Assembly (NCBI GenBank): GCA_002737345.1
Contig: NSIK01000012.1
Span: 53 to 64,052, forward strand
DNA: 64,000 bases
Source of the DNA: Nitrospirota bacterium
GTDB taxonomy: Bacteria; Nitrospirota; Nitrospiria; Nitrospirales; Nitrospiraceae
Reading direction: 5' to 3'
Shown here one piece after another: positions 17,751 to 26,452 of this stretch (position 1 is its first letter; the number at the start of each line of letters is the position of its first letter). The notes under the pieces were generated by a model that saw only the letters and a list, made by a program, of their open reading frames with translations, did not search any database and was not told where the DNA came from. The position numbers were made by a program, and so were the translations under genes.

Positions 17751-18650
17751 CTAGACATCTTCCTCCTTTAAACAGCGCCCGAGTCCCTGTTGCTCGGCAA
17801 AATAATAGGCATAGTGCAGCGCGGCAAGGTTGGCGATGCGTTCTTCGGCCTCGTCGCGCGTGTCCGCATAAATAACCTGGATGCCATACCTCGCCGTGAG
17901 CGAGTCCAGAAAATCGATCAGCCCAATTTTGTGGTACTGGTTGAGACGCCCGCCAGCCTTGCGATGCTGGAGCGTGCCTTCGACGACGAGGAAGCGCGAA
18001 GGGAAGGCGAGGACCTGTTCGAGTTCCTGGAGAAAGGGCAGGCGGTTGTAAGAGGGATTTGAAAAGACCGTATAGAGGTCTTCGACGCTGATGCGTTTGA
18101 TACACAAGAGCTCGGGGACTTCCGCAATGGCATAGCCCTTGACTGGCAATGTTTCGCGCATCGTTCCGGCAATGCGCACGAATCCATGAAAGTCGTAGGG
18201 CTGGTGCTCGCGCGGGTCGACGTAGAGGTGAATAGCCGGTACCATGGCTTTGGGCTGGTTTTGCTGGGAGAGTAGCATGATGAGCGATTGCGGGCCGCGA
18301 GGCCCGTGGCTGGCTTGCGCGTTCTGCTGCGCGCGGGGCGGGGTGCTCGAATAGGTGCCGGACGAGGGATTCGCTGTGGGGGCCGGTCGCGCGGCCGGCT
18401 TCTGAGAAGCCGTGGGTTGCGTCTTGGCATCGTAGCTGGCCCGTGCCGCCGAGTCGCTGAGGGTTTGATAGGCCTGGTTCAGCAGTTGTGTCCGGGTTTC
18501 CGCTTTCTTGTGCAGGGCCGGGGCATGGCCAAAGCGATCCGGATGCCAGACCTGGACCTGTTCATGCCAGGCTTTTTTGATTTCCGCGTCCGTGGCGGTG
18601 GGCAAAAGTTCCAGCAGCGTATAGTAATTGATGATCCGTTCCTCCCGCAT
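17751..18650 (-). CDS. J-domain protein fused to an ERCC4-like nuclease domain
   Basis: Residues 7-75 form a DnaJ-type J domain with the HPD motif at 36-38, the Hsp70-stimulating loop. A Pro/Ala/Ser/Gln-rich linker spans about 77-135. Residues 138-275 follow the XPF/MUS81 (ERCC4) layout: VDPRE at 144-148 with PYDF after it, then a hydrophobic strand, the ISVEDL segment at 187-192, FLVVEG and an RYGIQVIYADTRDEAEERIA end. The catalytic GD before the strand is KG (171-172) and ERK is KRI (185-187), so nuclease activity is doubtful. It may be a DNA-binding cochaperone. No partner gene is adjacent. Confidence 0.75.
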   Translation of the reverse strand: MREERIINYYTLLELLPTATDAEIKKAWHEQVQVWHPDRFGHAPALHKKAETRTQLLNQAYQTLSDSAARASYDAKTQPTASQKPAARPAPTANPSSGTYSSTPPRAQQNAQASHGPRGPQSLIMLLSQQNQPKAMVPAIHLYVDPREHQPYDFHGFVRIAGTMRETLPVKGYAIAEVPELLCIKRISVEDLYTVFSNPSYNRLPFLQELEQVLAFPSRFLVVEGTLQHRKAGGRLNQYHKIGLIDFLDSLTARYGIQVIYADTRDEAEERIANLAALHYAYYFAEQQGLGRCLKEEDV

Positions 18651-18821
18651 CGGTTTCTCCTCTGGACGAAGTGTAACGGAGTACTCATCGGAGATCTAGC
18701 GAGCGGTGCCGCAATAGATCTGATAGATACGCGGGGCGGTTGCAGTAAGCTCGCTGCCAGCTCGTTCGTGCCGGCAGTGGATAGATTCATTCCGTAAGCC
18801 CAGCCCTCAGCACACCATAAT

Positions 18822-18872
18822 GAAAAGCAAGCCGCGCAACATTGCGCGCTCAGGCTCGTCGCGCTGTGCTTT
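18822..18872 (-). terminator. Likely terminator of the acetate-transporter-family gene
   Basis: AAAAGCA (18822-18828) pairs with TGCTTTT (18866-18872). Between them GCGCAA-CA-TTGCGC forms a second, inner palindrome. Read on the minus strand, the stem ends in a TTTT run about 80-130 nt after the stop of the 18951-19553 gene. The rest of 18651-18950 holds nothing else I can identify. Confidence 0.4.
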
Positions 18873-18950
18873 TGGAACGATCGGTCCTAGAAAGAGAGGA
18901 TGGTGCCAGGTACTCAACCAGTTTCAGCCAGCGCGCCGGGACGACCGGTC

Positions 18951-19553
18951 TTAGCTGCGCGGCTTATCCGCTCGATGGTACAGGAGCGGCGGCCCCAGAG
19001 GCAGCAAGGCATGGCCGGTAAAGGCAACGGTCAGGCTGGCAATGGCATGATAGAAGGCCATGAATCCTAGGAGGACATGGAAGATGCCTGGCAGTAATTC
19101 ACTGATTTGACCCAGGCGCGCCAGGAAGGTGAGCAGGAACGTTCCCGTAATGACGATGTGCAGGGCGCAGAGTGTCGTATTCCGGTAGGCCGTCAGGTAG
19201 ACCATCGCCGCCGAAAAGAAAAAATACACGAGATTGATCGGCGCGAACAGCACCATGTCGAGCTGCGAGTTATTGCTCGCGCTGACCAGCTTGACGGTGC
19301 AGACGGTGGCCCAGAAGAATCCGTACATGGTGAGCGCGGTGCCGCCAAGTTGCTCGTGGTAGCGGATGTCGGTAATGCCCGCCAGGATTTGCACGATGCC
19401 GCCGAAGGCGAGGGCGATAACGAGGGTGCCGATATGATCTCGCTCGGGAATCAGGCCCAGCTGCGCCGTGCCCAGGGTGAGAGCGCCGACCGCCAGCCCG
19501 AATAATCCAATTGCCAAGACATCGATACGTCGTGCGTGCTCGTCACCGGCCAT
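18951..19553 (-). CDS. GPR1/FUN34/YaaH (SatP) family membrane protein
   Basis: Six hydrophobic segments and the family pattern are present: GLFGLAVGALTLG in the first helix, LAFGGIVQILAGI in the second, and GGTALTMYGFFWATV. Members transport acetate or succinate across the inner membrane (SatP, Ato). At 200 aa the length is normal. The classical N-terminal NPAPLGL motif is modified here (VLAIGLFGL), so the substrate is uncertain. It stands alone, with a probable terminator downstream. Confidence 0.8.
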   Translation of the reverse strand: MAGDEHARRIDVLAIGLFGLAVGALTLGTAQLGLIPERDHIGTLVIALAFGGIVQILAGITDIRYHEQLGGTALTMYGFFWATVCTVKLVSASNNSQLDMVLFAPINLVYFFFSAAMVYLTAYRNTTLCALHIVITGTFLLTFLARLGQISELLPGIFHVLLGFMAFYHAIASLTVAFTGHALLPLGPPLLYHRADKPRS

Positions 19554-19701
19554 GGGGACTCCTTGCGTAGGTTCAGTTGCGTGGTGCAGAGGTGAGCAGC
19601 ATGCCGGAGCGGCAGCCGGAAAAGCAATGAGTCAGGAGGAATGGCCGCGTGGTGTGCCGCGGGTTATCGATAAGGCTTGTTGCCGATGGGCGGGATTGAC
19701 G

Positions 19702-20316
19702 TCAGGCCTTGGGGGCCGGCTTGGTTTTGAAGTAGTTTCCGCCCTTGCTGTTGTCGTTGTCGCTGCCCCAATCAATCTGCTTGTCCAGCCGCTTGAGAAG
19801 TGGGACATGTTTGGAACAGTGGATATAAGCTTCTTCCACGTCGATCAGGATCCAGGCTTCCGGGCGGCGGCCTTTTTTCAGCTTGGTTGCCTCGACCATG
19901 CTCTCCGGTAGATGGGGGAGGCTCGTGATCTCATCAGGGGAAAACACGCGCGCCTTGCCGTTGACGTGCAAGCCGACCGTGCTCTGGAAGTAATCCAGAA
20001 AGATCATGCCGATCTGCGGGTTCTCCAGGATATTGCCCACACTGGCCAGGACGCCATTGCCACGGTATTCCGGGTAGGCGAGCGTTTTTTTATCCAGGAT
20101 CTGTACGAATCCAGGCGCGCCGGCTCGAAAGGAACAATCGCATGAGCCGTTGGCGTCCGCGGTGGCGATGAAGGCCATGTCCTGCCGCGCGATGAACTGC
20201 TGCATCGCGGGGTTCAGATGATCCAGCATCTGTTTGGGGTAAAACGACGCAGCGCGGGTGCTGGTGCCGAACCGTTTCTGGGCCTGCTGTTCTCCTGCTG
20301 ATACCGGCCGTTTCAT
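19702..20316 (-). CDS. Pyridoxamine-5'-phosphate-oxidase-fold flavoprotein
   Basis: The 204-aa protein has the split-barrel FMN-binding pattern: MAFIATADANGSCDCSFRAG, then YRGNGVLASVGNILENPQIGMIFLDY, then LHVNGKARV. It ends with the CSKHVP segment seen in the PNPOx-related group acting on general flavin or heme substrates. It is unlikely to be the vitamin B6 enzyme PdxH itself, whose C-terminal signature is absent. The last 20 residues are Lys/Gly-rich. It diverges from the molybdate operon. Confidence 0.8.
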   Translation of the reverse strand: MKRPVSAGEQQAQKRFGTSTRAASFYPKQMLDHLNPAMQQFIARQDMAFIATADANGSCDCSFRAGAPGFVQILDKKTLAYPEYRGNGVLASVGNILENPQIGMIFLDYFQSTVGLHVNGKARVFSPDEITSLPHLPESMVEATKLKKGRRPEAWILIDVEEAYIHCSKHVPLLKRLDKQIDWGSDNDNSKGGNYFKTKPAPKA

Positions 20317-20645
20317 GGCTGCTTCCTTCGTTTCCCTCTGGCGCTGTTCACGAGAAGAGGATCCCTCATTCTACAGGATGCGCCGCTTAGCCAACGGTAC
20401 CACAGGCCCGTAGCGACCGCTAGGGTGGTATGTCAGGGGTTTATCGCATCACAATTTTTCTGCTCTTGTCCCAGCACCAGCAGACGGACCGATTCGGATC
20501 GATGGCATTGACGGCAGTTTGGCCTGCGACGGTAAATTGGCAAACGTCGACGACCCGATACGCATTTAATTAATATCAGTGAGGCGTAAGCTGCCGCGCT
20601 CGCGACTGAAATTAATCAATAGTTTAAGCGCAGAAGCACTTTATT
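20317..20645. other. Intergenic region upstream of the molybdate operon
   Basis: No open frame or RNA is visible. The sequence becomes strongly A/T-rich from about 20565 (TTTAATTAATATCAG) on, in contrast to the surrounding GC-rich DNA, as expected for a regulated promoter region. Confidence 0.5.
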
Positions 20646-20682
20646 ATTGCTATTAGCAATTATAAATGCTAAACGTTTGGCA
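20646..20682 (+). promoter_or_regulatory. Two palindromes at the promoter of the molybdate operon
   Basis: ATTGCT-ATT-AGCAAT (20646-20660) is a perfect 6-bp inverted repeat. TATAAA (20661-20666) follows at once and could be a -10 box. TGCTAAACGTTTGGCA (20667-20682) is a palindrome with 7 of 8 pairs, ending on the A of the regulator's ATG. They are good candidates for autoregulatory operators of the HTH protein encoded next. Confidence 0.5.
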
Positions 20683-21854
20683 TGGGACAGGCACATAAAG
20701 CGGAATCCGTCGAACATTTTCAGAATCATCTGAAAGATCTCCGCCTCGCTCACAGTTTTTCCCAGGGTCAGCTTGCCGGAAAATCCGGAATCACTCGGCA
20801 GGCCATATCTGCCATCGAATCGCATCTCTATTTACCCACGACGGCGGTTGCGCTTCGGCTGGCGGCGGCCCTGGGCTGTCGCGTGGAAGATCTCTTCAGC
20901 TTGGCAGAGGCGCAGGAAGTCATTGGAGGGAGACTGGTCGGTCATTTGCCTCGCCGGGATGAGAAGATTTCAACGGTGCGTGTGAAGGTCGCGAGGGTCG
21001 GGGCTCGTCTGATCGTGCGGCCCGTCACGGAACTGGGCGAGGTCCTCGCCTATAGTGTGCCGGCCGATGGGTATGCCACGGATGTGCAGGGCCAGGAGTC
21101 CGGCGCCACGGTGAGCGTGACGTTGTCGCGTAGCCGTCAGGCAGTCGAACAGGAAATTTTCGTCGCAGGCTGCGATCCCGCGATCTTTCTCGCCGGCGCG
21201 CATTTGCGGCAGGGGCAGGGCCAGACTTCCATTGTCGGTTGGACTATGGGGAGTATGGCGGCGTTGCGGGCCTTGCAGCAGGGCGAGGTGCATGTTGCCG
21301 GGCTGCATCTCTTCGACCCGACCACCGGGGAATCGAACCTGCCCTTTCTGAGACGGGCGCTGAAGAGTGTGCACTACGACGTCGTGACGTTTGCAACCTG
21401 GGAGGAAGGGTTCCTTGTCCAGCCAGGCAATCCCAAATCTATCCGCACGATCGCTGATGTGGCAGATCCGCTTGTGACCCTCGTGAATCGCGAAGAGGGG
21501 GCGGGCGCCAGGCTCATGCTTGATCAGAGGCTGCGGGCAGCGGGGATCGACTCGGCTCAGGTGCGCGGGTATGAGCATACGGTGCCGTCCCATTTCGAAG
21601 TGGCCCGAGCTATTGCCAGCCACCACGCCGACGTCGGGGTCGGCATCCGATCCGCCGCGCAACTCTTCGGCCTCGATTTTGTGCCGCTGCAAGCCGCCAG
21701 ATACGATCTCGTGGTTCCTAAAGCCTATCTGAAGTCCCATCCGACATTGGCCCACCTGTTCGACACCATTGTCAGCCGTTCCTTTCGCGCGGAGATCGAC
21801 GCGCTCGGGGGCTATGACACCACGAGTACGGGAATGGTCCATTCATTAGCATGA
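20682..21854 (+). CDS. HTH regulator with substrate-binding domain (molybdate-responsive candidate)
   Basis: Residues about 12-68 form an XRE-type helix-turn-helix (HLKDLRLAHSFSQGQLAGKSGITRQAISAIE). Residues about 85-385 are a periplasmic-binding-protein-like domain (PBP_like_2 type) with VSVTLSRSRQ, AGCDPAIFLAGAHL and a C-terminal AVGIRSAAQLFGLDFVPL. Such fusions are cytoplasmic repressors or activators that bind an oxyanion ligand. It heads a run of overlapping genes leading to modABC, and its stop overlaps the next ATG, so molybdate or tungstate is the likely ligand (inference from context). Confidence 0.85.
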   Translation: MGQAHKAESVEHFQNHLKDLRLAHSFSQGQLAGKSGITRQAISAIESHLYLPTTAVALRLAAALGCRVEDLFSLAEAQEVIGGRLVGHLPRRDEKISTVRVKVARVGARLIVRPVTELGEVLAYSVPADGYATDVQGQESGATVSVTLSRSRQAVEQEIFVAGCDPAIFLAGAHLRQGQGQTSIVGWTMGSMAALRALQQGEVHVAGLHLFDPTTGESNLPFLRRALKSVHYDVVTFATWEEGFLVQPGNPKSIRTIADVADPLVTLVNREEGAGARLMLDQRLRAAGIDSAQVRGYEHTVPSHFEVARAIASHHADVGVGIRSAAQLFGLDFVPLQAARYDLVVPKAYLKSHPTLAHLFDTIVSRSFRAEIDALGGYDTTSTGMVHSLA

Positions 21855-22681
21855 GGCTGGCGATGCGCAGGCAGCAGGATGTGTGGCCGTTATTTTTTTT
21901 GATTTTCTTATTGGTGAGCCCTGTTGTGAGCCGGGCTGAATCGCTGTTGATCCTGGCTTCCCCTTCCGTCCAGATCCCGCTTGAGGGTCTGGCGCGCGCA
22001 TTCGAGGCGATACATCCGGCTGTGTCGGTGGAGCTCGCATTCGAACGGGGATTCGATTTGAGACGGACCATTGCGCAAGTGGAGAACAGGGGAGTGCTGG
22101 CCGCCGAGGCGCGTCCAATCCATCTTGTCGCGCCTGGCGACGACGAGTTAGTCACGAGGCTTGCGCAGAAACAGTATGTGTGGTCGGAGACCAGGACTCC
22201 CTATGCCACGCGCCAACTCGTGCTCGTGGTTCCGGAATCGCTCGTGGATGCTCCGACCTCATTTGCCTCGTTGGCGCTGGACTCTCGCTGGCGAATTGCC
22301 GTGGCAGATCCTCTGGTCACCGAGCTGGGGCTGGAGACGGCTGCCTGCCTGGAATCGTTGGGGATTGCCGTGGCCGTGGCTGATCGTCGAGCGGTCGCGG
22401 GAGATGCCCGTGGCGTCTTGGATCGCGTGTTGAGAGGCGACGCCGATATGGGGATTTTGTTCGGGCCCGATGCCCTACAGGAGCAAGAACATATTCGCGT
22501 GGCAGCGGTGGCGCCGGAAGCCCACCATCATCCGCGCATCTATTCAATGGCCATGGTACGAAGCTGCCCCGATCGCATGCTCTGCAGAGATTTTCTCTCG
22601 TTCGTGTATACGCTGCCGGCTCAGGCGCTCTTGAAACAGTTGGGCTATGGCATTCCCCAGGAGGCTTTCGCCCGTGAATAA
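21851..22681 (+). CDS. Divergent ModA-like periplasmic binding protein
   Basis: A signal peptide (FFLIFLLVSPVVSRA) precedes SLLILASPSVQIPLEGLARAFEAIHP, which matches the start of ModA proteins but lacks the AASDL oxyanion loop. Later ModA-type landmarks remain: TRQLVLVVPES, ALDSRWRIAVADP and DADMGILFGPDAL. At 276 aa the length suits a type 2 binding protein. With an ordinary ModA in the same operon, this second copy may bind another anion such as tungstate or act as a sensor; this is inference. Confidence 0.75.
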   Translation: MRLAMRRQQDVWPLFFLIFLLVSPVVSRAESLLILASPSVQIPLEGLARAFEAIHPAVSVELAFERGFDLRRTIAQVENRGVLAAEARPIHLVAPGDDELVTRLAQKQYVWSETRTPYATRQLVLVVPESLVDAPTSFASLALDSRWRIAVADPLVTELGLETAACLESLGIAVAVADRRAVAGDARGVLDRVLRGDADMGILFGPDALQEQEHIRVAAVAPEAHHHPRIYSMAMVRSCPDRMLCRDFLSFVYTLPAQALLKQLGYGIPQEAFARE

Positions 22682-23324
22682 GTGGCTCGCCATGTTCGGT
22701 GCCTTTGTCATCCTGGCCCTGGCAGCCGGTTGTGCCAGGCTGCCGTACGATACGATGGCGGTCGAGGAGCAGGAGCGTTTGCTGGTGACGCTTCAGCAGG
22801 AAGTCGCGCCGGCCGGCTACGCCCATCCGGTTCAGGTGACTGCGGCCGATGCGGCCGCCATCCTCCGGGGATTTTCTGTCCGTCCCCAGCGGGCTCTGCC
22901 CCTTCGGTGGTATGCAGAAGATAATCCGCCGAAGCCCCTGTTTCGGGAGGATGAGATCAGCCTCTTGGCGCCTGCGTTGAGTCGGGCCCTACGCCTGGCC
23001 GGGCCGGATGAGCGGGTGCGGTTTGAACTGCGCGCGCCCGGGCTGAACTCTGCGGCGAGTCGCGATGTCACGGTCGGCTGGGTGGCGGTTCGGGAGCCCT
23101 ATTGGTATGTCACCGTCGAACAGGTTCATGCGCAGGCTCCCCTCAGAAAGTCTGACCAGTACGATTACAATTTTCCCACGCCGCCACCCTTGCCCGACTC
23201 CTTCCTTCTGTATTTTGAGCCAGGACGTTATTGGGGGGCCGATCGGTCGGGCACGGCTCGAGGGTTAGACTATCGTGCGTTCCTCAAGTCCGCCATCGTG
23301 CCGACGGGAGGAACGGCACGATGA
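22674..23324 (+). CDS. Lipoprotein, paralogue of the one at 8333
   Basis: GTG 22674 is chosen because AGGAGG (22659-22664) sits 9 nt upstream; an ATG at 22647 is also in frame. The signal ends in the lipobox LALAAGC. A core block, AHPVQVTAADAAAILRGFSV with LFREDEISLLAPAL and then GPDERVRFEL, matches the 8333-9040 lipoprotein. It lies between the binding protein and the porin, overlapping both by a few bases, so it probably belongs to the outer-membrane step of uptake. Function unknown. Confidence 0.75.
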   Translation: MNKWLAMFGAFVILALAAGCARLPYDTMAVEEQERLLVTLQQEVAPAGYAHPVQVTAADAAAILRGFSVRPQRALPLRWYAEDNPPKPLFREDEISLLAPALSRALRLAGPDERVRFELRAPGLNSAASRDVTVGWVAVREPYWYVTVEQVHAQAPLRKSDQYDYNFPTPPPLPDSFLLYFEPGRYWGADRSGTARGLDYRAFLKSAIVPTGGTAR

Positions 23325-24979
23325 GCAGCCTGTTGCGTCTCTGTGCCGTCATGATGGTGTCCCTGGTCTGGGGGTCTGCCTTGTGGGCGGCGGAGTCAGG
23401 CCGATTGGTGGAGAAAGACGGCAAGTATGTGTTTGTCGAAAGCATGGATCCTGCCACCCAGCTGCTGCTCGAACGGGCGGTGAAGCAGGGGACGATCAGC
23501 CAAGAGGAATTCAATCGTGTGGCGCAGGAGTCCGAGCGGAGAGCCTATCTCCTCCAGCCGAGTTACAGGCTCTGGTATGATCGTGGCTTTAATATCTCGC
23601 TGAACGACAACGCCTTCCTGCTCAAAATCCGCGCCCGGTTCATGGGCCGCATGACGAGTCGTGTTCGCAATGATGCCTGGCGGAACCCGGGCGATGCGAA
23701 GAATTTTCCAGAATTGCTCGGCGTCTTCGGGGACTATCGGGCCAGCCGGTCGGACAACGAGTCCACTCAGTTCAATCTCCGCCGCGCGCGGCTGTATTTC
23801 ATGGGGCATCTTTTCAATCCTGATTTTAAATACTATATCCAGCTCCGTGGTGAAACGGCCGAGAACGCGCAGTCGCCCGGCTCACTCCAGCTGTTCGATT
23901 GGTTCTTCACCAGCACCCATGTGCCGGCCCTCAACGTCCAGTTCGGCCAGTATAAGGTCTATTTCAATCGCGCCCAGATCAACTCGACGGCGTCGATGCA
24001 GTTCGCCGAGCGGGCTCTTGTGATGGATGCCTTTACTGGCAGCGGGCTCGATCGGCGGGATATCGGACTTACGCTGATGAACGACGACGAGCTCTACCCG
24101 GTGAACTATTACCTGGGGGTCTTCAACGGAGCCGGGCCGAACTTCAATCGGCTGGGGTCCTTTACCAGCGAGCAGCCGACGGAAGGTTGCCCCGCTGGCG
24201 TCAGTGTGGCGGGTTGTGATACCGCTCAGCGAAACATCAATTCTAACGTCCGGATGGATCTCAGTAAGCTGATGTTCGCAGGCCGGCTCATGTGGAACAT
24301 CATGGGGCGACCAGGCTATGGCGAAGGGGACCTCGTCTATTCCGAGACCCCACAAATGGCAATTGCCGGAGGCTATGCCTACAATCCCAGCATCAATACC
24401 AGTTCCAATAACGCTTTTATCGGGATCGACTTGGGGAACCTGAACTATCGGCGGCAGTTGGCCGCCTTCGGGAATGGCAGACAGCTTGGCTGGGGCGTCG
24501 TCGATTACTCGACCTGGGCCCTGGACTATGTGCTGAAGTATCGGGGTTTCTCCTTTCAAACGGAATACTATTTCAAGAATGTGACGCGCCATAATAAGGG
24601 GGTTCCTTGTATGAATACCGCGTGCACATCAGTGGCGTCCGCTTTGCTGGGTAATGCGCAGGGCTGGTACGGGCAGTCCGGTTATTTTCTGGTGCCGAAA
24701 AAGTTGGAGCTGGCCGCTCGCTATGCCTACTGGGATCCAGATACCAATGCGGCCGACGATCTCGTGAAAGAAGCGAATGTGGCCCTTACCTACTATGTAA
24801 ACGGAAATTACGATCAGACGATTACGGTGCAATATTCTAATACCGCCATGGGGACTGGGGGCTATGCCATCGCCCGAAGTGCGCCCTTGCCGACCGAGTT
24901 CGGCACGGTGCCGCTGGATGCGCGTGGCGGGACCTTGATTGAAAATGCGATTCGGCTCCAATATCAAATATTCTTCTGA
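23321..24979 (+). CDS. Outer-membrane porin, phosphate-selective porin (OprO/OprP)-like
   Basis: A signal peptide (LCAVMMVSLVWGSALWAAESG) is followed by a short helical segment (EFNRVAQESERRAYLL) and a long beta-barrel region. Alternating strands include FNLRRARLYFMGHLFNPDFKYYIQL and VPALNVQFGQYKVYFNRAQ, typical of Porin_O_P, and the chain ends in Phe (QYQIFF). The 552 aa suit this family. ATG 23321 overlaps the lipoprotein stop; longer upstream frames add non-signal sequence. Within a molybdate operon it probably admits oxyanions through the outer membrane (inference). Confidence 0.85.
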   Translation: MSSLLRLCAVMMVSLVWGSALWAAESGRLVEKDGKYVFVESMDPATQLLLERAVKQGTISQEEFNRVAQESERRAYLLQPSYRLWYDRGFNISLNDNAFLLKIRARFMGRMTSRVRNDAWRNPGDAKNFPELLGVFGDYRASRSDNESTQFNLRRARLYFMGHLFNPDFKYYIQLRGETAENAQSPGSLQLFDWFFTSTHVPALNVQFGQYKVYFNRAQINSTASMQFAERALVMDAFTGSGLDRRDIGLTLMNDDELYPVNYYLGVFNGAGPNFNRLGSFTSEQPTEGCPAGVSVAGCDTAQRNINSNVRMDLSKLMFAGRLMWNIMGRPGYGEGDLVYSETPQMAIAGGYAYNPSINTSSNNAFIGIDLGNLNYRRQLAAFGNGRQLGWGVVDYSTWALDYVLKYRGFSFQTEYYFKNVTRHNKGVPCMNTACTSVASALLGNAQGWYGQSGYFLVPKKLELAARYAYWDPDTNAADDLVKEANVALTYYVNGNYDQTITVQYSNTAMGTGGYAIARSAPLPTEFGTVPLDARGGTLIENAIRLQYQIFF

Positions 24980-24987
24980 GGCCTGCG

Positions 24988-25770
24988 ATGAAACAGCTGG
25001 TTCGTTCGCTTTTGCTCATAGTTTTGTTAGCGTGGATCGGTCCGTCCTCGGCTGGAGCGGCCCGCGAGATCACTGTGGCTGCAGCGTCGGACTTGAGCTT
25101 TGCGTTTAAGGAAATCACGGCTCTGTTTGAACAGACCACGGGCACCCATGTGAAGTTGTCGCTTGGTTCATCCGGGAATTTCTTCTCGCAGATCCAGAAC
25201 GGCGCGCCCTACGATCTCTATTTTTCGGCGGATAGCCGCTACCCGCACAAACTGGTCGAGAGTGGCCATGCGGTGGCGTCGTCTCTCTATATCTATGCAG
25301 TCGGGCGCATCGTCCTGTGGGTGCCCACGTTATCGGCATTGCAGATCGAACAGCGAGGCTTAGAGGTGTTGCTCGATCCGACTGTGAAGAAAATTGCCAT
25401 TGCCAATCCCAAACATGCTCCGTATGGCAGAGCGGCGGTGGCGGCGATGGAGCGGGCCCTGCTCTACGATCGCGCCAAAGACAGGCTGGTGCTGGGCGAG
25501 AATGTTTCGCAAGCGGCGCAGTTCGTGGAGTCTGGCGCGGCGGATATTGGAATCATTGCCTTATCCTTGGCCCTGGCGCCGCCGATGCAAGCAGCCGGGC
25601 GCTACAAGGAAATTCCTGCTGAGGCCCATCCTCCCTTGGTGCAAGGGGCCGCCCTGTTAGCTGGAGCCTCGCATCCAGTCGAGGCACAGGCCTTCCTGTC
25701 GTTTCTCCAAAGTACGGAGGGTCGGGCCATCATGACGCGCTATGGTTTCGTGGTTCCGGACAAACGGTAA
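24988..25770 (+). CDS. modA: Molybdate ABC transporter substrate-binding protein ModA
   Basis: A signal peptide ending AGAAREI precedes the classic ModA opening VAAASDLSFAFKEI and SLGSSGNFFSQIQNGAPYDLYFSAD, the oxyanion-binding Ser and loop. ModA captures molybdate or tungstate in the periplasm. The 260 aa are normal. It follows the porin by 8 bp and precedes modB closely. Confidence 0.93.
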   Translation: MKQLVRSLLLIVLLAWIGPSSAGAAREITVAAASDLSFAFKEITALFEQTTGTHVKLSLGSSGNFFSQIQNGAPYDLYFSADSRYPHKLVESGHAVASSLYIYAVGRIVLWVPTLSALQIEQRGLEVLLDPTVKKIAIANPKHAPYGRAAVAAMERALLYDRAKDRLVLGENVSQAAQFVESGAADIGIIALSLALAPPMQAAGRYKEIPAEAHPPLVQGAALLAGASHPVEAQAFLSFLQSTEGRAIMTRYGFVVPDKR

Positions 25771-25777
25771 CGATCAG

Positions 25778-26452
25778 ATGAATTGGATTGCCATCGGAGT
25801 CACCGTCAAGCTCGCAGCCCTGACCTCGCTCTTATTGCTGGGCATCGGGGTAGGGATTGCCTATTGGCTGAGCTTTTCTCGCTGGCGCTGGAAGTTTCTT
25901 GTCGAGTCGATCGTCGCGCTTCCGCTGGTGCTGCCGCCGACTGTGTTGGGTTTTTATATTTTGGTCGCGATCGGCCCTCACAGCCCAGTCGGTCGATTCT
26001 ATGCGGATCTTGTAGGCCATGCGCTGCCCTTTACCTTTGAAGGGCTGCTGTTTGCCTCGATCCTCTATAGTCTGCCGTTTGCGGTTCAGCCGTTCGCGGC
26101 GGCGTTCGATCAAGTGGATCGGCGTCTGATTGAAGCCTCTTGGACCTTGGGGGCGTCGAAGCTTCAGACTTTCTTCAAGCTCATTCTGCCGCTCTCGATC
26201 ACCGGAGTTATCACCGGCGTCGTCTTGAGCTTTGCCCATACGTTAGGTGAGTTCGGCGTCGTGCTGATGGTTGGGGGCAACATTGAAGGGGAAACGCGGA
26301 CGGTCTCAATCGATATTTACGATGAGGTGCAGGTGCTCAATTATGCGGGGGCCGCAAAGACGGCATTCTTTCTTCTCGTGGTCTCCTATCTGGTGTTGCT
26401 TTGTGTTTACGCGATGAACCGAAAGGTCTGGGCAGTATGGCCGCAACGCTAA
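25778..26452 (+). CDS. modB: Molybdate ABC transporter permease ModB
   Basis: The inner-membrane channel, with five or six hydrophobic segments. It has the family start MNWIAIGVTVKLAALTS and the EAA loop IEASWTLGASKLQTFFKLILPLS that docks on ModC. ATG 25778 starts at that conserved region; the frame is open from 25742 but that leader overlaps modA. 224 aa. Confidence 0.93.
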   Translation: MNWIAIGVTVKLAALTSLLLLGIGVGIAYWLSFSRWRWKFLVESIVALPLVLPPTVLGFYILVAIGPHSPVGRFYADLVGHALPFTFEGLLFASILYSLPFAVQPFAAAFDQVDRRLIEASWTLGASKLQTFFKLILPLSITGVITGVVLSFAHTLGEFGVVLMVGGNIEGETRTVSIDIYDEVQVLNYAGAAKTAFFLLVVSYLVLLCVYAMNRKVWAVWPQR

